Source of the DNA: CAZIPZ01 sp964541075 | GTDB lineage: Bacteria > Acidobacteriota > Terriglobia > 20CM-2-55-15 | Length of the DNA stretch: 36,802 nucleotides | Reading direction: 5' to 3' | NCBI GenBank assembly: GCA_964541075.1 | Contig: CAZIPZ010000011.1 | Location: 1-36,802 of the forward strand | Shown: positions 1 through 7,549 of the stretch, in pieces | How positions within the stretch are numbered: the first letter of the stretch is position 1 | Layout of the letters: each line of letters begins with the position of its first letter | Notes under the pieces: generated by a model | Told to the model about the DNA's origin: nothing | The model's database searches: none | The model's input: the letters and a program-made list of their open reading frames with translations, nothing else | Made by a program: the position numbers and the translations under genes

Positions 1-570
1 GCTGCCGATTTCGTCGCCCCCGCCCCACTTGCCGCGAAGATCAAGACGAATGACCGTTTAGCCATCGCTCTCTGGCACACCGGAAACATCGACGCCAGGC
101 TCCTGGCAATCCTTCTGATCAAGCCACAGAATCTGTCTCGCAAAGAGATTAATCGGATGGTGCGGTCCGTCAATTTTGCGCAAGTTGCGGACTGGCTGAC
201 TTCCTATGTTGTCAAAAGCCATCCGGACAAAGAGTCTCTTCGCCAATCATGGCTGGAGGGTGATGATTCTTGGGCGGCCCGCGCTGGATGGAGTCTCACT
301 GCAGAGAGAGTGGCCAAGAGCCCGGACGGACTCGATCTGTCAGCACTTCTGGACCGTATCGAGTCTGAAATGGGCGACGCCGCTCCGGAAGTGCAATGGA
401 CGATGAATTCCTGTCTCGCAGGAATTGGAATTCACTTCCCCAAACATCGCAGGCGCGCCCTAGCTATCGGAGAGAAATTGGGAATCTATCGCGATTATCC
501 GGTTTCCAAGGGTTGCACCTCTCCGTTTGCCCCGATCTGGATCAACGAAATGGTGCGCCGGCAAAGTTGA
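1..570 (+). CDS. DNA alkylation repair enzyme, AlkD-like (3' part)
   Basis: The reading frame is open from the first base of the window to the TGA at 568-570, so this is the C-terminal part (189 residues) of a longer gene whose start lies outside. The protein is helical with repeated short helices, contains the stretch WHTGNIDARLLAILL near its visible N-terminus, and ends with CTSPFAPIWINEMVRR. This resembles the C-terminal end of HEAT-repeat-like AlkD-family proteins, DNA glycosylases that excise N3- and N7-alkylated purines without base flipping. The family call rests on overall resemblance and the terminal motif; I cannot see the N-terminal DNA-binding surface. An internal ATG at 157 is in frame but lies inside conserved-looking sequence and is not the likely start. 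The closest downstream gene is on the other strand, so no operon is implied. Confidence 0.7.
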   Translation, partial: AADFVAPAPLAAKIKTNDRLAIALWHTGNIDARLLAILLIKPQNLSRKEINRMVRSVNFAQVADWLTSYVVKSHPDKESLRQSWLEGDDSWAARAGWSLTAERVAKSPDGLDLSALLDRIESEMGDAAPEVQWTMNSCLAGIGIHFPKHRRRALAIGEKLGIYRDYPVSKGCTSPFAPIWINEMVRRQS

Positions 571-1360
571 CCTTGGAGCTAAATCGCCACGATTTGCGGG
601 AAACAACCGGTTTCAGCGGACGGCGCTAAGCTATCCGCCGAGCCGGAGCGTCGTCGTGGTATTCGCACAAAGCACTCGGGCTGTCTCAACGGCCCGCCCT
701 TTGCTGCTCATCGCTCCTGTAAGTTCGCCTTTGCCTGGAACCGGTTTGCACCGGCAATGTTCAATTTTGGGGTTTGGAACCTGCACGGGCCAGTCGGCAA
801 CTTCGGTTGGTTTTTGGACAATATGGCTGGCCGATTTGGCGACTCCGGTTTGAGCCGCGACAACATTCCCGTCCGAGCCGTCGACTCGCATTGCCGTATC
901 GAGAGGGTGGCTGGCCACGAGGTGAACTGGCCGGGCGGTCCTTCGAATTTGGCAGTTCGTTTTTCCAAGTTGAATCGCCGTTTTCGAAACGTTGCAGACC
1001 TTTTCGGAAACTTGCCTGTTGGCGTATTTCAGTGTTCGTGGCGGTTTTTCTCATACTTCGTGACTGAAACTGAAGGTCGTTGCCACCTTCCGAAAAACGG
1101 TTTCCCCGAGTTCCCGGTTTGATTTCCAATTCTGGGAGTTGGTCCGCACTTTTGTACGAGGCCGCGCAAACTCAGGCATAGTTCGACGGCCCCCAATCTT
1201 CATGCTTTATGAATCTCTGTAAGGCGCCTGCCGGGAGATTTATAGTCCTCATCCTCAAGCGACCTGCAGAAGCGCCGCTATCCCCCGATTTCTCGAACAC
1301 CTTGCCCGGGTATCGCCCCGTTGTTAGGCGCCCGAGAAATCGGAGAACACCGCCGTTGAA
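571..1360. other. 790-bp stretch without a convincing gene
   Basis: Short ORFs exist on both strands but none has a Shine-Dalgarno sequence, a recognisable motif or sensible composition. The part from about 770 to 1130 is dominated by loosely recurring GGTTT/GGAAAC-like words and reads on the minus strand as Gln/Lys/Arg/Pro-rich peptides in more than one frame, as decayed low-complexity coding DNA would. I find no terminator with a clear T-run for either flanking gene. Confidence 0.5.
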
Positions 1361-2881
1361 TCAGCGCCCTGTCTTGGCGAAATGCGGCGTCGAGGCAGAA
1401 CTCATGCTCGCCGCGGCGGTCATCGCCGTGTAATCGCTGGTTGTAGGCTGGAATCCTGCATAGGCTTCCATTCCATGTTCGCCAAGATCCAAGCCTTCGA
1501 TCTCTTCCTCTTTGCTTACGCGCAAGCCGATGGTGGCCTTAATGGCGAGCCAGAAGACGAGAGACACCGCAAGCGTGAAGATGATGACGCTTATTGAACC
1601 CAAGGCCTGCGTCGCCAGAAGGCCAAAACCGCCGCCAAAGAAGAGACCATTGCCCGTAGCCACTCCGGTGATTTTGTCCTGTGCGAACAAACCAACGCAC
1701 AGCGTTCCGAAGACTCCATTTGCAAGGTGCACAGCAAGAGCGCCAACCGGATCATCAATCTTCAGCTTGTCAAAGAAAAGCACAGCGAACACGACTATAA
1801 TCCCGGCGAGTCCGCCGATGATCAGTGAGCTGTTCATACTGACGAATGCGCATGGCGCGGTGATTGCGACCAGACCAGCGAGACAGCCGTTGATGGTCAT
1901 GCCCAAATCGGGTTTGCCGAGCACAATCCAGGCAGTAGCTGTGGCCGTCAAAAGACCTATGGCGCCTGCCAGGTTTGTCGTATTGAGGATGTGAGCAATC
2001 GCACCAGGATCTGCAGCCATTGTCGACCCTGGATTGAACCCGAACCAACCCAGCCAAAGGATAAGGCAGCCCAGCGTTGCAGACGTCATGTTGTGGCCTG
2101 GAATCGCATTGACCCTTCCATCCGCACTGAATTTCCCAATACGAGGTCCGAGAATAAGAATTCCGGCTAATCCCGCCACGCCGCCCACTGTATGGACAAC
2201 AGTTGAGCCAGCAAAATCCCAGAAGCCTCTCTGTGCAAGCCAGCCGCCGCCCCAGATCCAGTGACCCGTAATGGGATAAGCAAAACCAACGAGGAGAAGG
2301 GAAAACAGAATGAAACTCAAGTACTTAACGCGCTCGGCTACGCAACCTGAAACGATCGTGGCAGCTGTTCCCGCGAACACGAGCTGGAAGAAGAACTTTG
2401 CATAGAGTGGAATGCCGGTCCAGTTGATGGAGCTGTAAACGCCCTGATAGTCGGCGCCGGTTGCAGGACTGTTGTCAGCGCCGCTTACCATAAAGAGGCC
2501 CCGCAGTCCGATCAGAGGGCTTCCATCCCCAAACATCAGTCCCCAACCGATAACGTAGAAGGACAGCGACGATAACGCGAACACGACGAAATTCTTCGAA
2601 AGAATATTTACGGCATTCTTGAGGCGGCAGAATCCAGACTCGACTAATGCGAAGCCTGCATTCATCCAGAACACGAGAAACGCGGTGATCAGAACCCATA
2701 CCGTATCAACCATCACCTTTTGGTTTGCAATCCTGGATGAGAGGTCTGCCACTTGTGCGGCCAAGTCGGGTGGGGCTGCCTGCTCTTGAGCCATTAGGGC
2801 AATGGGGCACATTGCTATGATTAGAGGGAGGAGCCACAGCCCATGCCATGCACGCCCCGTGTGTTTATTCATCGACAACAT
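1361..2881 (-). CDS. amt: Ammonium transporter (Amt/MEP/Rh family)
   Basis: The protein has 506 residues with a cleavable signal peptide (hydrophobic stretch about 14-31, ending ALMA-QEQ) followed by the eleven-helix Amt core. Family landmarks are visible: the DFAGSTVVH segment with Asp222 and the first pore histidine His230, the second pore histidine His385 in VHLANGVFGT, and NAGFALVESGFCRLKNAVNIL in the first helices. It conducts ammonium across the inner membrane. The ATG at 2881 follows AAGGAG (2890-2895) with an 8-base gap. A cytosolic tail of about 50 residues ends the protein. No glnK/PII gene is adjacent, unlike the common amt-glnK arrangement. The gene has a long leader with two terminator/antiterminator modules, described separately, suggesting control by transcript elongation. 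The family assignment is secure. Confidence 0.96.
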   Translation of the reverse strand: MLSMNKHTGRAWHGLWLLPLIIAMCPIALMAQEQAAPPDLAAQVADLSSRIANQKVMVDTVWVLITAFLVFWMNAGFALVESGFCRLKNAVNILSKNFVVFALSSLSFYVIGWGLMFGDGSPLIGLRGLFMVSGADNSPATGADYQGVYSSINWTGIPLYAKFFFQLVFAGTAATIVSGCVAERVKYLSFILFSLLLVGFAYPITGHWIWGGGWLAQRGFWDFAGSTVVHTVGGVAGLAGILILGPRIGKFSADGRVNAIPGHNMTSATLGCLILWLGWFGFNPGSTMAADPGAIAHILNTTNLAGAIGLLTATATAWIVLGKPDLGMTINGCLAGLVAITAPCAFVSMNSSLIIGGLAGIIVVFAVLFFDKLKIDDPVGALAVHLANGVFGTLCVGLFAQDKITGVATGNGLFFGGGFGLLATQALGSISVIIFTLAVSLVFWLAIKATIGLRVSKEEEIEGLDLGEHGMEAYAGFQPTTSDYTAMTAAASMSSASTPHFAKTGR

Positions 2882-2944
2882 ATCGTCATCTCCTTGATTT
2901 GGCTCGTCACTTATGGACTGCCATAACGCGTCCGGCTATTCGGC

Positions 2945-2986
2945 AAAAAAAAAGTCCTCGGGTGATCCAATAGATCAACCGGGGAC
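2945..2986 (-). terminator. Second (gene-proximal) intrinsic terminator in amt leader
   Basis: On the minus-strand RNA a 14-position stem (GTCCCCGGTTGATC pairing with GATCACCCGAGGAC, two mismatches, 5-base loop) runs from 2986 to 2954 and is followed by nine T residues (2953-2945). It lies 64 bases upstream of the amt start codon, so it would stop transcripts before the gene. Its first three bases, GTC at 2986-2984, are also the 3' arm of the upstream small hairpin, so the two structures exclude each other. Confidence 0.85.
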
Positions 2987-3014
2987 GTCAATGTCTGGTC
3001 CGACTACAATGTCG
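2984..3014 (-). promoter_or_regulatory. ANTAR-type dual-hairpin antiterminator, module 2
   Basis: On the minus strand, hairpin P1 is CGAC-ATTGTA-GTCG (3014-3001) and P2 is GAC-ATTGAC-GTC (2995-2984), separated by five bases. Both loops have six bases with A at position 1 and G at position 4, the diagnostic pattern of RNA bound by ANTAR-domain antiterminators. The 3' arm of P2 is the beginning of the terminator stem at 2986-2954, so forming P2 would block that terminator. This is pattern recognition plus family knowledge; no covariation analysis was possible. Confidence 0.8.
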
Positions 3015-3021
3015 TGCAAAT

Positions 3022-3058
3022 AAAAAAAGCCCTCAAACGGGACATCATGTTTGAGGAC
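3022..3058 (-). terminator. First (promoter-proximal) intrinsic terminator in amt leader
   Basis: The minus-strand RNA forms an uninterrupted 10-bp stem, GTCCTCAAAC with GTTTGAGGGC (one T-G pair), around a 10-base loop (3058-3029), followed by seven T residues (3028-3022). It sits only about 35-70 bases after the predicted transcription start. The GTC at 3058-3056 is shared with the 3' arm of the hairpin just upstream, giving a terminator/antiterminator switch. Confidence 0.85.
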
Positions 3059-3086
3059 TTCATTGTCTCAGCCACACCATTGTGGC
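3056..3086 (-). promoter_or_regulatory. ANTAR-type dual-hairpin antiterminator, module 1
   Basis: On the minus strand, P1 is GCCAC-AATGGT-GTGGC (3086-3071, 5-bp stem) and P2 is GAC-AATGAA-GTC (3067-3056), separated by three bases. Both six-base loops carry A1 and G4. P2 can lengthen through GAG/CTC with a one-base bulge. The P2 3' arm opens the following terminator stem. Module 1 and module 2 share the layout but have different stem and loop sequences outside A1 and G4, which points to conserved structure rather than a recent duplication. Confidence 0.82.
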
Positions 3087-3096
3087 AGCCGACATT

Positions 3097-3125
3097 TTTA
3101 TACGACTAGACTACCAATATGTCAA
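3097..3125 (-). promoter_or_regulatory. Sigma-70-type promoter of amt
   Basis: On the minus strand TTGACA (3125-3120) and TATAAA (3102-3097) are separated by 17 bases. Transcription would begin near 3090, only a few bases before the first antiterminator hairpin at 3086, so essentially the whole leader is regulatory RNA. Confidence 0.75.
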
Positions 3126-3403
3126 CTGCATTTTTTTGGGTTGCTGCCGAACTGCTCTTCCTTTTCTTCACCCGTAAAATGGCCGGATAGTCGAATTGCA
3201 GTTCATCGAAAGGGAAGCGGATGACGGAGTCTATCATCGCAGTCTACTCGTGGTGATCTGCAACCTTCATGACACGGCGGCAGCGACTTGACGTTTTGCG
3301 TGTACAATGACGCTCGGCTGACCGGCCGAACCGCGAAGCAGGTCCATCTCCGTTGTGGTGGCTGGAGCAGTCAATTTCTTTCTGACGTTTATACCGAAAC
3401 ATA

Positions 3404-4687
3404 GTGCACACTGTTTTCCCACTCTGGAGCCTTCTTCCTTTCTTAGCAATGCTGCTGTCCATTGCTGTGTTGCCCGTCTCGGCGCCAGAGTGGTGGGAAA
3501 GCAATCGCAACAAGACCATTCTTAGTGTCGCGGCATCCACGCCGATCTTATTTTTGGTAATAAAGGATGCTCCTCATGTGCTTTTGCATTCCCTGCTCGA
3601 CTACTTCTCCTTTATTTGTCTACTTAGCGCATTGTTCATCATCTCAAGCGGCATCTATATAAGAGGGGAGTTTGCGGGCACACCTTTGGTCAATACGGCA
3701 TTTCTCGCCGTTGGTGCGCTATTGGCAAACGTTGTCGGAACCACTGGCGCCTCGATGCTCCTTATACGTCCATACATAAGGGCAAATCATGCCCGCCAGC
3801 GTAAATCGCATCTGGTCGTGTTCTTTATTTTTATCGTCGCCAACATCGGCGGGCTCCTCACTCCTCTGGGCGATCCGCCGCTATTCCTTGGTTTCTTGCG
3901 AGGGATCCCGTTCCAGTGGACATTGAGCCTGATTCCTCAATGGGCAGTGGCCGTAGGATCTCTGTTGATCGCCTTCAACATTTACGACCAATACGTCTTC
4001 AACAAGGAGGATGTTGCAACCCCGGGAGCGTTAACCGAGCAGGTTCAGCCACACCGTCGCCTCCACATTGAAGGGAGCGGCAATTTCATTTTTCTTGCCG
4101 GGGTGATGGCTGCCGCAATCCTGGCCGGCTCTTTTGGATGGCCTCGCGGAATCCAGGAACTCCTGATGATCGCTATGGCGGCTCTTTCGTGGTTTACGAC
4201 ATCGCAGGCCATTCGCAAATCCAATCACTTCCATATTCATCCCATACTCGAAATAGCCGCACTCTTCCTTGGAATATTCGTCACGATGATTCCTGCCCTT
4301 GAAATCCTGAATGCGCGCGCTGCGTCTCTGAACTTGAGGGAGCCCTGGCACTACTTTTGGATGAGCGGAATTCTCTCCAGTTTCTTGGATAACGCCCCGA
4401 CATATTTGACTTTCACAGCGATGTCCTCAGGCGTTCTGGGAGGAAGTGCGGAAAACCTTGCAGGCTTGCTGCATTCGGCATTTGGCGAATCGTTGCTGGC
4501 GGCCGTGTCCTGCGGCTCTGTGTTTATGGGCGCCAACACCTATATCGGCAACGGGCCCAACTTCATGGTAAAGAGCATCGCTGAAAGATCTGGAATCAGG
4601 ATGCCTTCATTTGTTGGGTATATGGTCTACTCATTCCTTTTCCTGATACCTCTTTTCATTCTCGAGACGCTGATATTCTTTCGGTAG
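3404..4687 (+). CDS. Sodium:proton antiporter / ArsB-NhaD superfamily membrane transporter
   Basis: This 427-residue, highly hydrophobic protein has about 11-12 membrane segments. Landmarks of the ArsB/NhaD branch of the ion-transporter superfamily are GTTGASMLLIRPYI near residue 111 and GGLLTPLGDPPLFLGFLRG near 149, the paired re-entrant-loop regions, plus SSFLDNAPTYLTF and GANTYIGNGPNFMVKSIAE in the second half, the matching repeat. Such proteins exchange sodium for protons or carry anions across the inner membrane; the substrate cannot be told from sequence. The start is a GTG at 3404; an in-frame stop at 3383 leaves no room for a longer form, and no clear ribosome-binding site is visible. 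It is divergent from amt, and the 280 bases between 3125 and 3404 presumably hold its promoter, which I could not pick out. Confidence 0.88.
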   Translation: MHTVFPLWSLLPFLAMLLSIAVLPVSAPEWWESNRNKTILSVAASTPILFLVIKDAPHVLLHSLLDYFSFICLLSALFIISSGIYIRGEFAGTPLVNTAFLAVGALLANVVGTTGASMLLIRPYIRANHARQRKSHLVVFFIFIVANIGGLLTPLGDPPLFLGFLRGIPFQWTLSLIPQWAVAVGSLLIAFNIYDQYVFNKEDVATPGALTEQVQPHRRLHIEGSGNFIFLAGVMAAAILAGSFGWPRGIQELLMIAMAALSWFTTSQAIRKSNHFHIHPILEIAALFLGIFVTMIPALEILNARAASLNLREPWHYFWMSGILSSFLDNAPTYLTFTAMSSGVLGGSAENLAGLLHSAFGESLLAAVSCGSVFMGANTYIGNGPNFMVKSIAERSGIRMPSFVGYMVYSFLFLIPLFILETLIFFR

Positions 4688-4958
4688 GCTGGCTTCTTCC
4701 GCGATCCGCAGACGCTCGTTCTTCGATCGAAACCGCTGCGTTCCGCTGTGCAGCGCCACGGGTCTTCCTTGAGTGAACCAATCCTTACTTATCTGGGACA
4801 CTGCCATTAGTGCGTCCCTAAAATGTGAAATGGCTCATCGAGGATGAACAAAATACAGCGAACGCCGTATTTATTCGTTCGTGCTTCCACAAATACACTT
4901 CCTGAAATCCAAGGCCAACCAAGGCCTTGGGCGACCACTGAAACAGGAGCATCAAGAA

Positions 4959-5378
4959 ATGAAAGGACCGATCTTTCGTCGATGGCCGATATTCGCTCTG
5001 CTCGTCGTCGTTGCCGCCGTCATTGTTTCGACTGGACTACTCGCACAAGTCATTCCACCAACAATCAAAGGTCAAGAAGTCGCCATTAAGGGCGAAGTTA
5101 TTGACCTGTACTGCTACATGCACAGGGAGCTGAAGGGTGTTGGACATAAAACCTGTTCGACAAAGTGCGCCAGCCAAGGCAATCCTATCGGGCTGATCGA
5201 TGCTGCGACAAATGATGTGTACGTTCTCATAGGGATTCCCGACTATCAAGCGAGCCACGAAATACGAGACAGCTTAATTAAGCAAATGAATTACGCGATC
5301 ACAGTCACTGGAACCGTGGTGAAAAAAGGGAACTCTCAAATACTGTATGTGAAGTCTTTTGAGGGACAGCCGCTGTAG
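4959..5378 (+). CDS. Membrane-anchored or secreted protein with Cys/His cluster, function unknown
   Basis: The ATG at 4959 is chosen because AGGAG (4945-4949) lies 9 bases upstream; longer ORFs from 4844 or 4881 lack one. The protein has 139 residues: a positively charged start, a hydrophobic signal or anchor segment (about 10-30), then a beta-rich domain. It begins with GEVIDLYCYMHRELKGVGHKTC, so Cys52, His55, His63, Cys66 and Cys70 lie within 19 residues, followed by GNPIGLID and YVLIG. This arrangement recalls small periplasmic beta-barrel proteins that bind metal or form disulfides, but I do not recognise a named family. It stands alone between the transporter and the trehalose-phosphatase-like gene, all on the plus strand. 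Confidence 0.75.
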   Translation: MKGPIFRRWPIFALLVVVAAVIVSTGLLAQVIPPTIKGQEVAIKGEVIDLYCYMHRELKGVGHKTCSTKCASQGNPIGLIDAATNDVYVLIGIPDYQASHEIRDSLIKQMNYAITVTGTVVKKGNSQILYVKSFEGQPL

Positions 5379-5488
5379 TTTTTGCCGCGCGCTTCATCCT
5401 GATCCGACATAGTTCGGCCCGTATTCCGGTGGAAATCGTGAGCGACTTGCATTGTCGTCGTGAGACGTCATGAAGCCGAGAGGTCCTG

Positions 5489-6274
5489 TTGATTAGGCGA
5501 TTATTGGGTCCGATGAGCGATAACTTTTTTAGACAGGTAAAGGCTTCAGCGAACCGTGTTCTTGTCGTGAACTACGACGGTATCGCCGCGTTCGGGACGA
5601 ATCATTCTCACAGAAAGCGCTATTCAGATATTGTGGATCTCCTGCATTGCATCGCGATGTCATGCAGAACACGATTGATAATGGTTAGCGGCCGCCCATC
5701 CGACGAACTGGCGCCGTTGCTTTTGATGTATTCGACGCCAGAAATCTGGGGTACGCACGGTCTGGAGAGGATAATGCCTGATGGGCGCCGTGACGACATC
5801 CCGGTTAGCGAAGATGCATTAAGGACTCTCCTTCAGGCCGAATTCGCCTTGGATAACGAAGGTTTTGGGGCGTTGATGGACGTGTCGCTTGCGGGTGTTT
5901 CAGTCCACTGGCCGGAGCGCGCATCAGCGGAGATCCACAACCTGAAAACAAAAGCCTACCGAATACTTGGACCTTTCGCCTCTCTACCGAACATTGAACT
6001 GTCCGAGTCTGAAAGTGGGATTGAATTGCGACTGTCAGCGGCGAACAAAGAGGATGCAATCCGCGCTCTTCTAGGCGATTTAAATGCGACCGTTCCGCTG
6101 GCATACCTTGGATTTGATGCCACCGATAACTGCGTCTTTCGTCTGTTAAACGGTAAAGGTCTGGGGGTGCACATTGGGCCGCGTCCAAGCGATGCTGCCG
6201 ACGTCTCTGTGAACCTGAAGGAATTGACGTCTTTCTTGACCGGCTGGATCGTCGCGAGCGGCGGTCTTCACTGA
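5489..6274 (+). CDS. Trehalose-phosphatase-like HAD protein, probably inactive
   Basis: The 261-residue protein matches the OtsB fold. VLVVNYDGIAA (residues 24-34) stands where OtsB has DxDGT, VSGRP (66-70) is motif II, ETWGTHG-like EIWGTHGLER follows, and YLGFDATDNCVF (206-217) occupies motif IV (usually GDDxTDE). OtsB removes phosphate from trehalose 6-phosphate. Here the nucleophilic Asp is Asn28, the motif I Thr is Ile32, and one acidic residue of motif IV is Phe209 with Asn214 in place of Glu. The cap region and the Lys in NKEDAI are kept. The frame is intact, so this looks like a retained pseudo-phosphatase rather than a decaying gene. TTG at 5489 is favoured by GAGAGG (5478-5483); ATG at 5513 is the alternative. 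No otsA is adjacent. Confidence 0.82.
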   Translation: MIRRLLGPMSDNFFRQVKASANRVLVVNYDGIAAFGTNHSHRKRYSDIVDLLHCIAMSCRTRLIMVSGRPSDELAPLLLMYSTPEIWGTHGLERIMPDGRRDDIPVSEDALRTLLQAEFALDNEGFGALMDVSLAGVSVHWPERASAEIHNLKTKAYRILGPFASLPNIELSESESGIELRLSAANKEDAIRALLGDLNATVPLAYLGFDATDNCVFRLLNGKGLGVHIGPRPSDAADVSVNLKELTSFLTGWIVASGGLH

Positions 6275-6360
6275 AGGGTTGTTTGAGTGGACGAATTTCG
6301 TGATATTTTTGTAATTGGTATCGTTTCACGATATCCGAGCGGTGCTTTCGGGGAGGCCAG

Positions 6361-6624
6361 GTGGCAATCGAGCGCGCACAGATTGTCGACGTTGTTTTGC
6401 TGATCGGCGGGCTTTTGTTCGTCTTTGACGTTGTGTCGCCTTTTACTCCTAATCCCCAGGCGCAGACTACCGGCGCTCTCGGAATTCTGTTTTGTTTGGC
6501 GTTAGCCGCTTATCGGGTCAAGCTGTTCTGCCTCCCGCCGCATTCCGTCCAACTGAGGCCCGAACGTTCTCCGGTCGCACATCGCCGGAAGCTGACAGCC
6601 TGGATCTGCGTTCTCCTTTGCTAG
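6361..6624 (+). CDS. Small membrane protein, unknown function
   Basis: This 87-residue ORF starts with GTG preceded by a strong GGGGAGG (6350-6356) four bases upstream. It has two hydrophobic segments, about residues 9-26 and 38-51, joined by a short Pro/Asn-rich loop, and a basic C-terminal tail. No family is recognised. Its stop lies 45 bases before the start of the winged-helix gene, and the two may be co-transcribed; a membrane protein next to a small DNA-binding protein could be a sensor-regulator pair, but that is inference. Confidence 0.55.
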   Translation: MAIERAQIVDVVLLIGGLLFVFDVVSPFTPNPQAQTTGALGILFCLALAAYRVKLFCLPPHSVQLRPERSPVAHRRKLTAWICVLLC

Positions 6625-6668
6625 AGCCCTCAAATTTCAGGAAGAACTTTGGGGAAGGAGATGTCCTT

Positions 6669-7019
6669 TTGGAAATGATTCCGGAGGTTGTACGCAAGTT
6701 CATTGCGAAGCATATTCAGTCCGTTGATATATTGGAAATATTGCTTGTGTTGCAGAAGGAGCCGTGGAAAGAGTGGGCGCCGGTCGCGGTGAGTAATGCC
6801 CTGAGGCTAGATGAAACGAGTGTTCATTCAAGATTGCAGCGATTGGTGGTCGCGCAGGTGATTTCGAGCCGATATGTGGGCAGAGAGCAAGTCTTTCATT
6901 ACGATCCGGCCACTCCTGACTTGGCCCACGCCGTTCGTGAGCTGGCCAAATGGTATTCGTCCCATCCAGTGGCGCTGATCTCCCTTATTTATTCCAATCC
7001 TGCCGACGAGTTTCTCTGA
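6669..7019 (+). CDS. Small winged-helix protein
   Basis: I place the start at TTG 6669 because AAGGAG (6655-6660) lies 8 bases upstream; ATG 6675 is the alternative, and the longer frame from 6492 overlaps the previous gene. The product has 116 residues. After a short helix it shows a winged-helix arrangement: DILEILLVLQKEPWKEWAPVAVSNALRLDETSVHSRLQRLVVAQVISSRYVGREQVFHYDP. This gives helix-turn-helix (about 34-58) and a wing ending in a Tyr/Phe-rich strand, as in MarR-like regulators. A C-terminal helix follows. It is probably a transcriptional regulator or a DNA-binding accessory protein; target unknown. Confidence 0.7.
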   Translation: MEMIPEVVRKFIAKHIQSVDILEILLVLQKEPWKEWAPVAVSNALRLDETSVHSRLQRLVVAQVISSRYVGREQVFHYDPATPDLAHAVRELAKWYSSHPVALISLIYSNPADEFL

Positions 7020-7549
7020 TCCAATGGTTGTGTCCGTCAACCCGTCGGCGGATACACCTTCCAGTCTTCCAATGCTGGTCGGTGCATCCGCCCTCAGGAG
7101 GTTCCACGCGCCATCAGAGTATCAGTTCCGAATGGCCTGTCATATACGCTAACGACACTAGAACGAGTGCTGGCTGCGCCGTATTTTGTGGAACGTGTGA
7201 ACAAGATCCAGGCGCCATCGAAAGCCTACCGGCGGCCCCTCAAGAATCCCAACGGACAGACAGTTTCGCCGCTGTCCGGGGCGATTTTGCATTCCAGTTC
7301 TTCAATAAGAAAATCTAATGTGATCGCATCATTTTGGTCTGCCTGATCCATTGATTGCACCTCAAGATATCCGCTCTAAGCAGTCTTTAATTGGCGTTAG
7401 TGTTGGAGGATGACTGCATCAAGTGTTCGCCTCAACATTGATCTGCATCCATTCAGGGCTATTCGATAACGAACGTGCGCTTTATGCGCCGGCTGCAGCC
7501 TCCCACGCACTTGCTGAAACCGGCGCACGTCTGGACTTCCTGTCCAGCA
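7020..7549. other. 530-bp convergent intergenic region
   Basis: The region lies between the winged-helix gene (plus) and the TonB-dependent receptor gene (minus), which converge. ORFs in it have no ribosome-binding site or motif. At 7531-7547 a 6-bp hairpin (CTGGAC/GTCCAG, 5-base loop) follows the receptor stop codon by 2 bases but has no T-run, so it is a weak terminator candidate at best. Otherwise I see nothing. Confidence 0.4.

Noticed and set aside
2945..3090. Glutamine or other metabolite riboswitch in the amt leader
   Set aside because: The sequence does not show the conserved core of the glnA or downstream-peptide motifs that I remember, whereas all four loops match the ANTAR hexaloop pattern.
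7531..7547. Terminator of the TonB receptor gene
   Set aside because: A short 6-bp hairpin follows the stop codon but there is no T-run.
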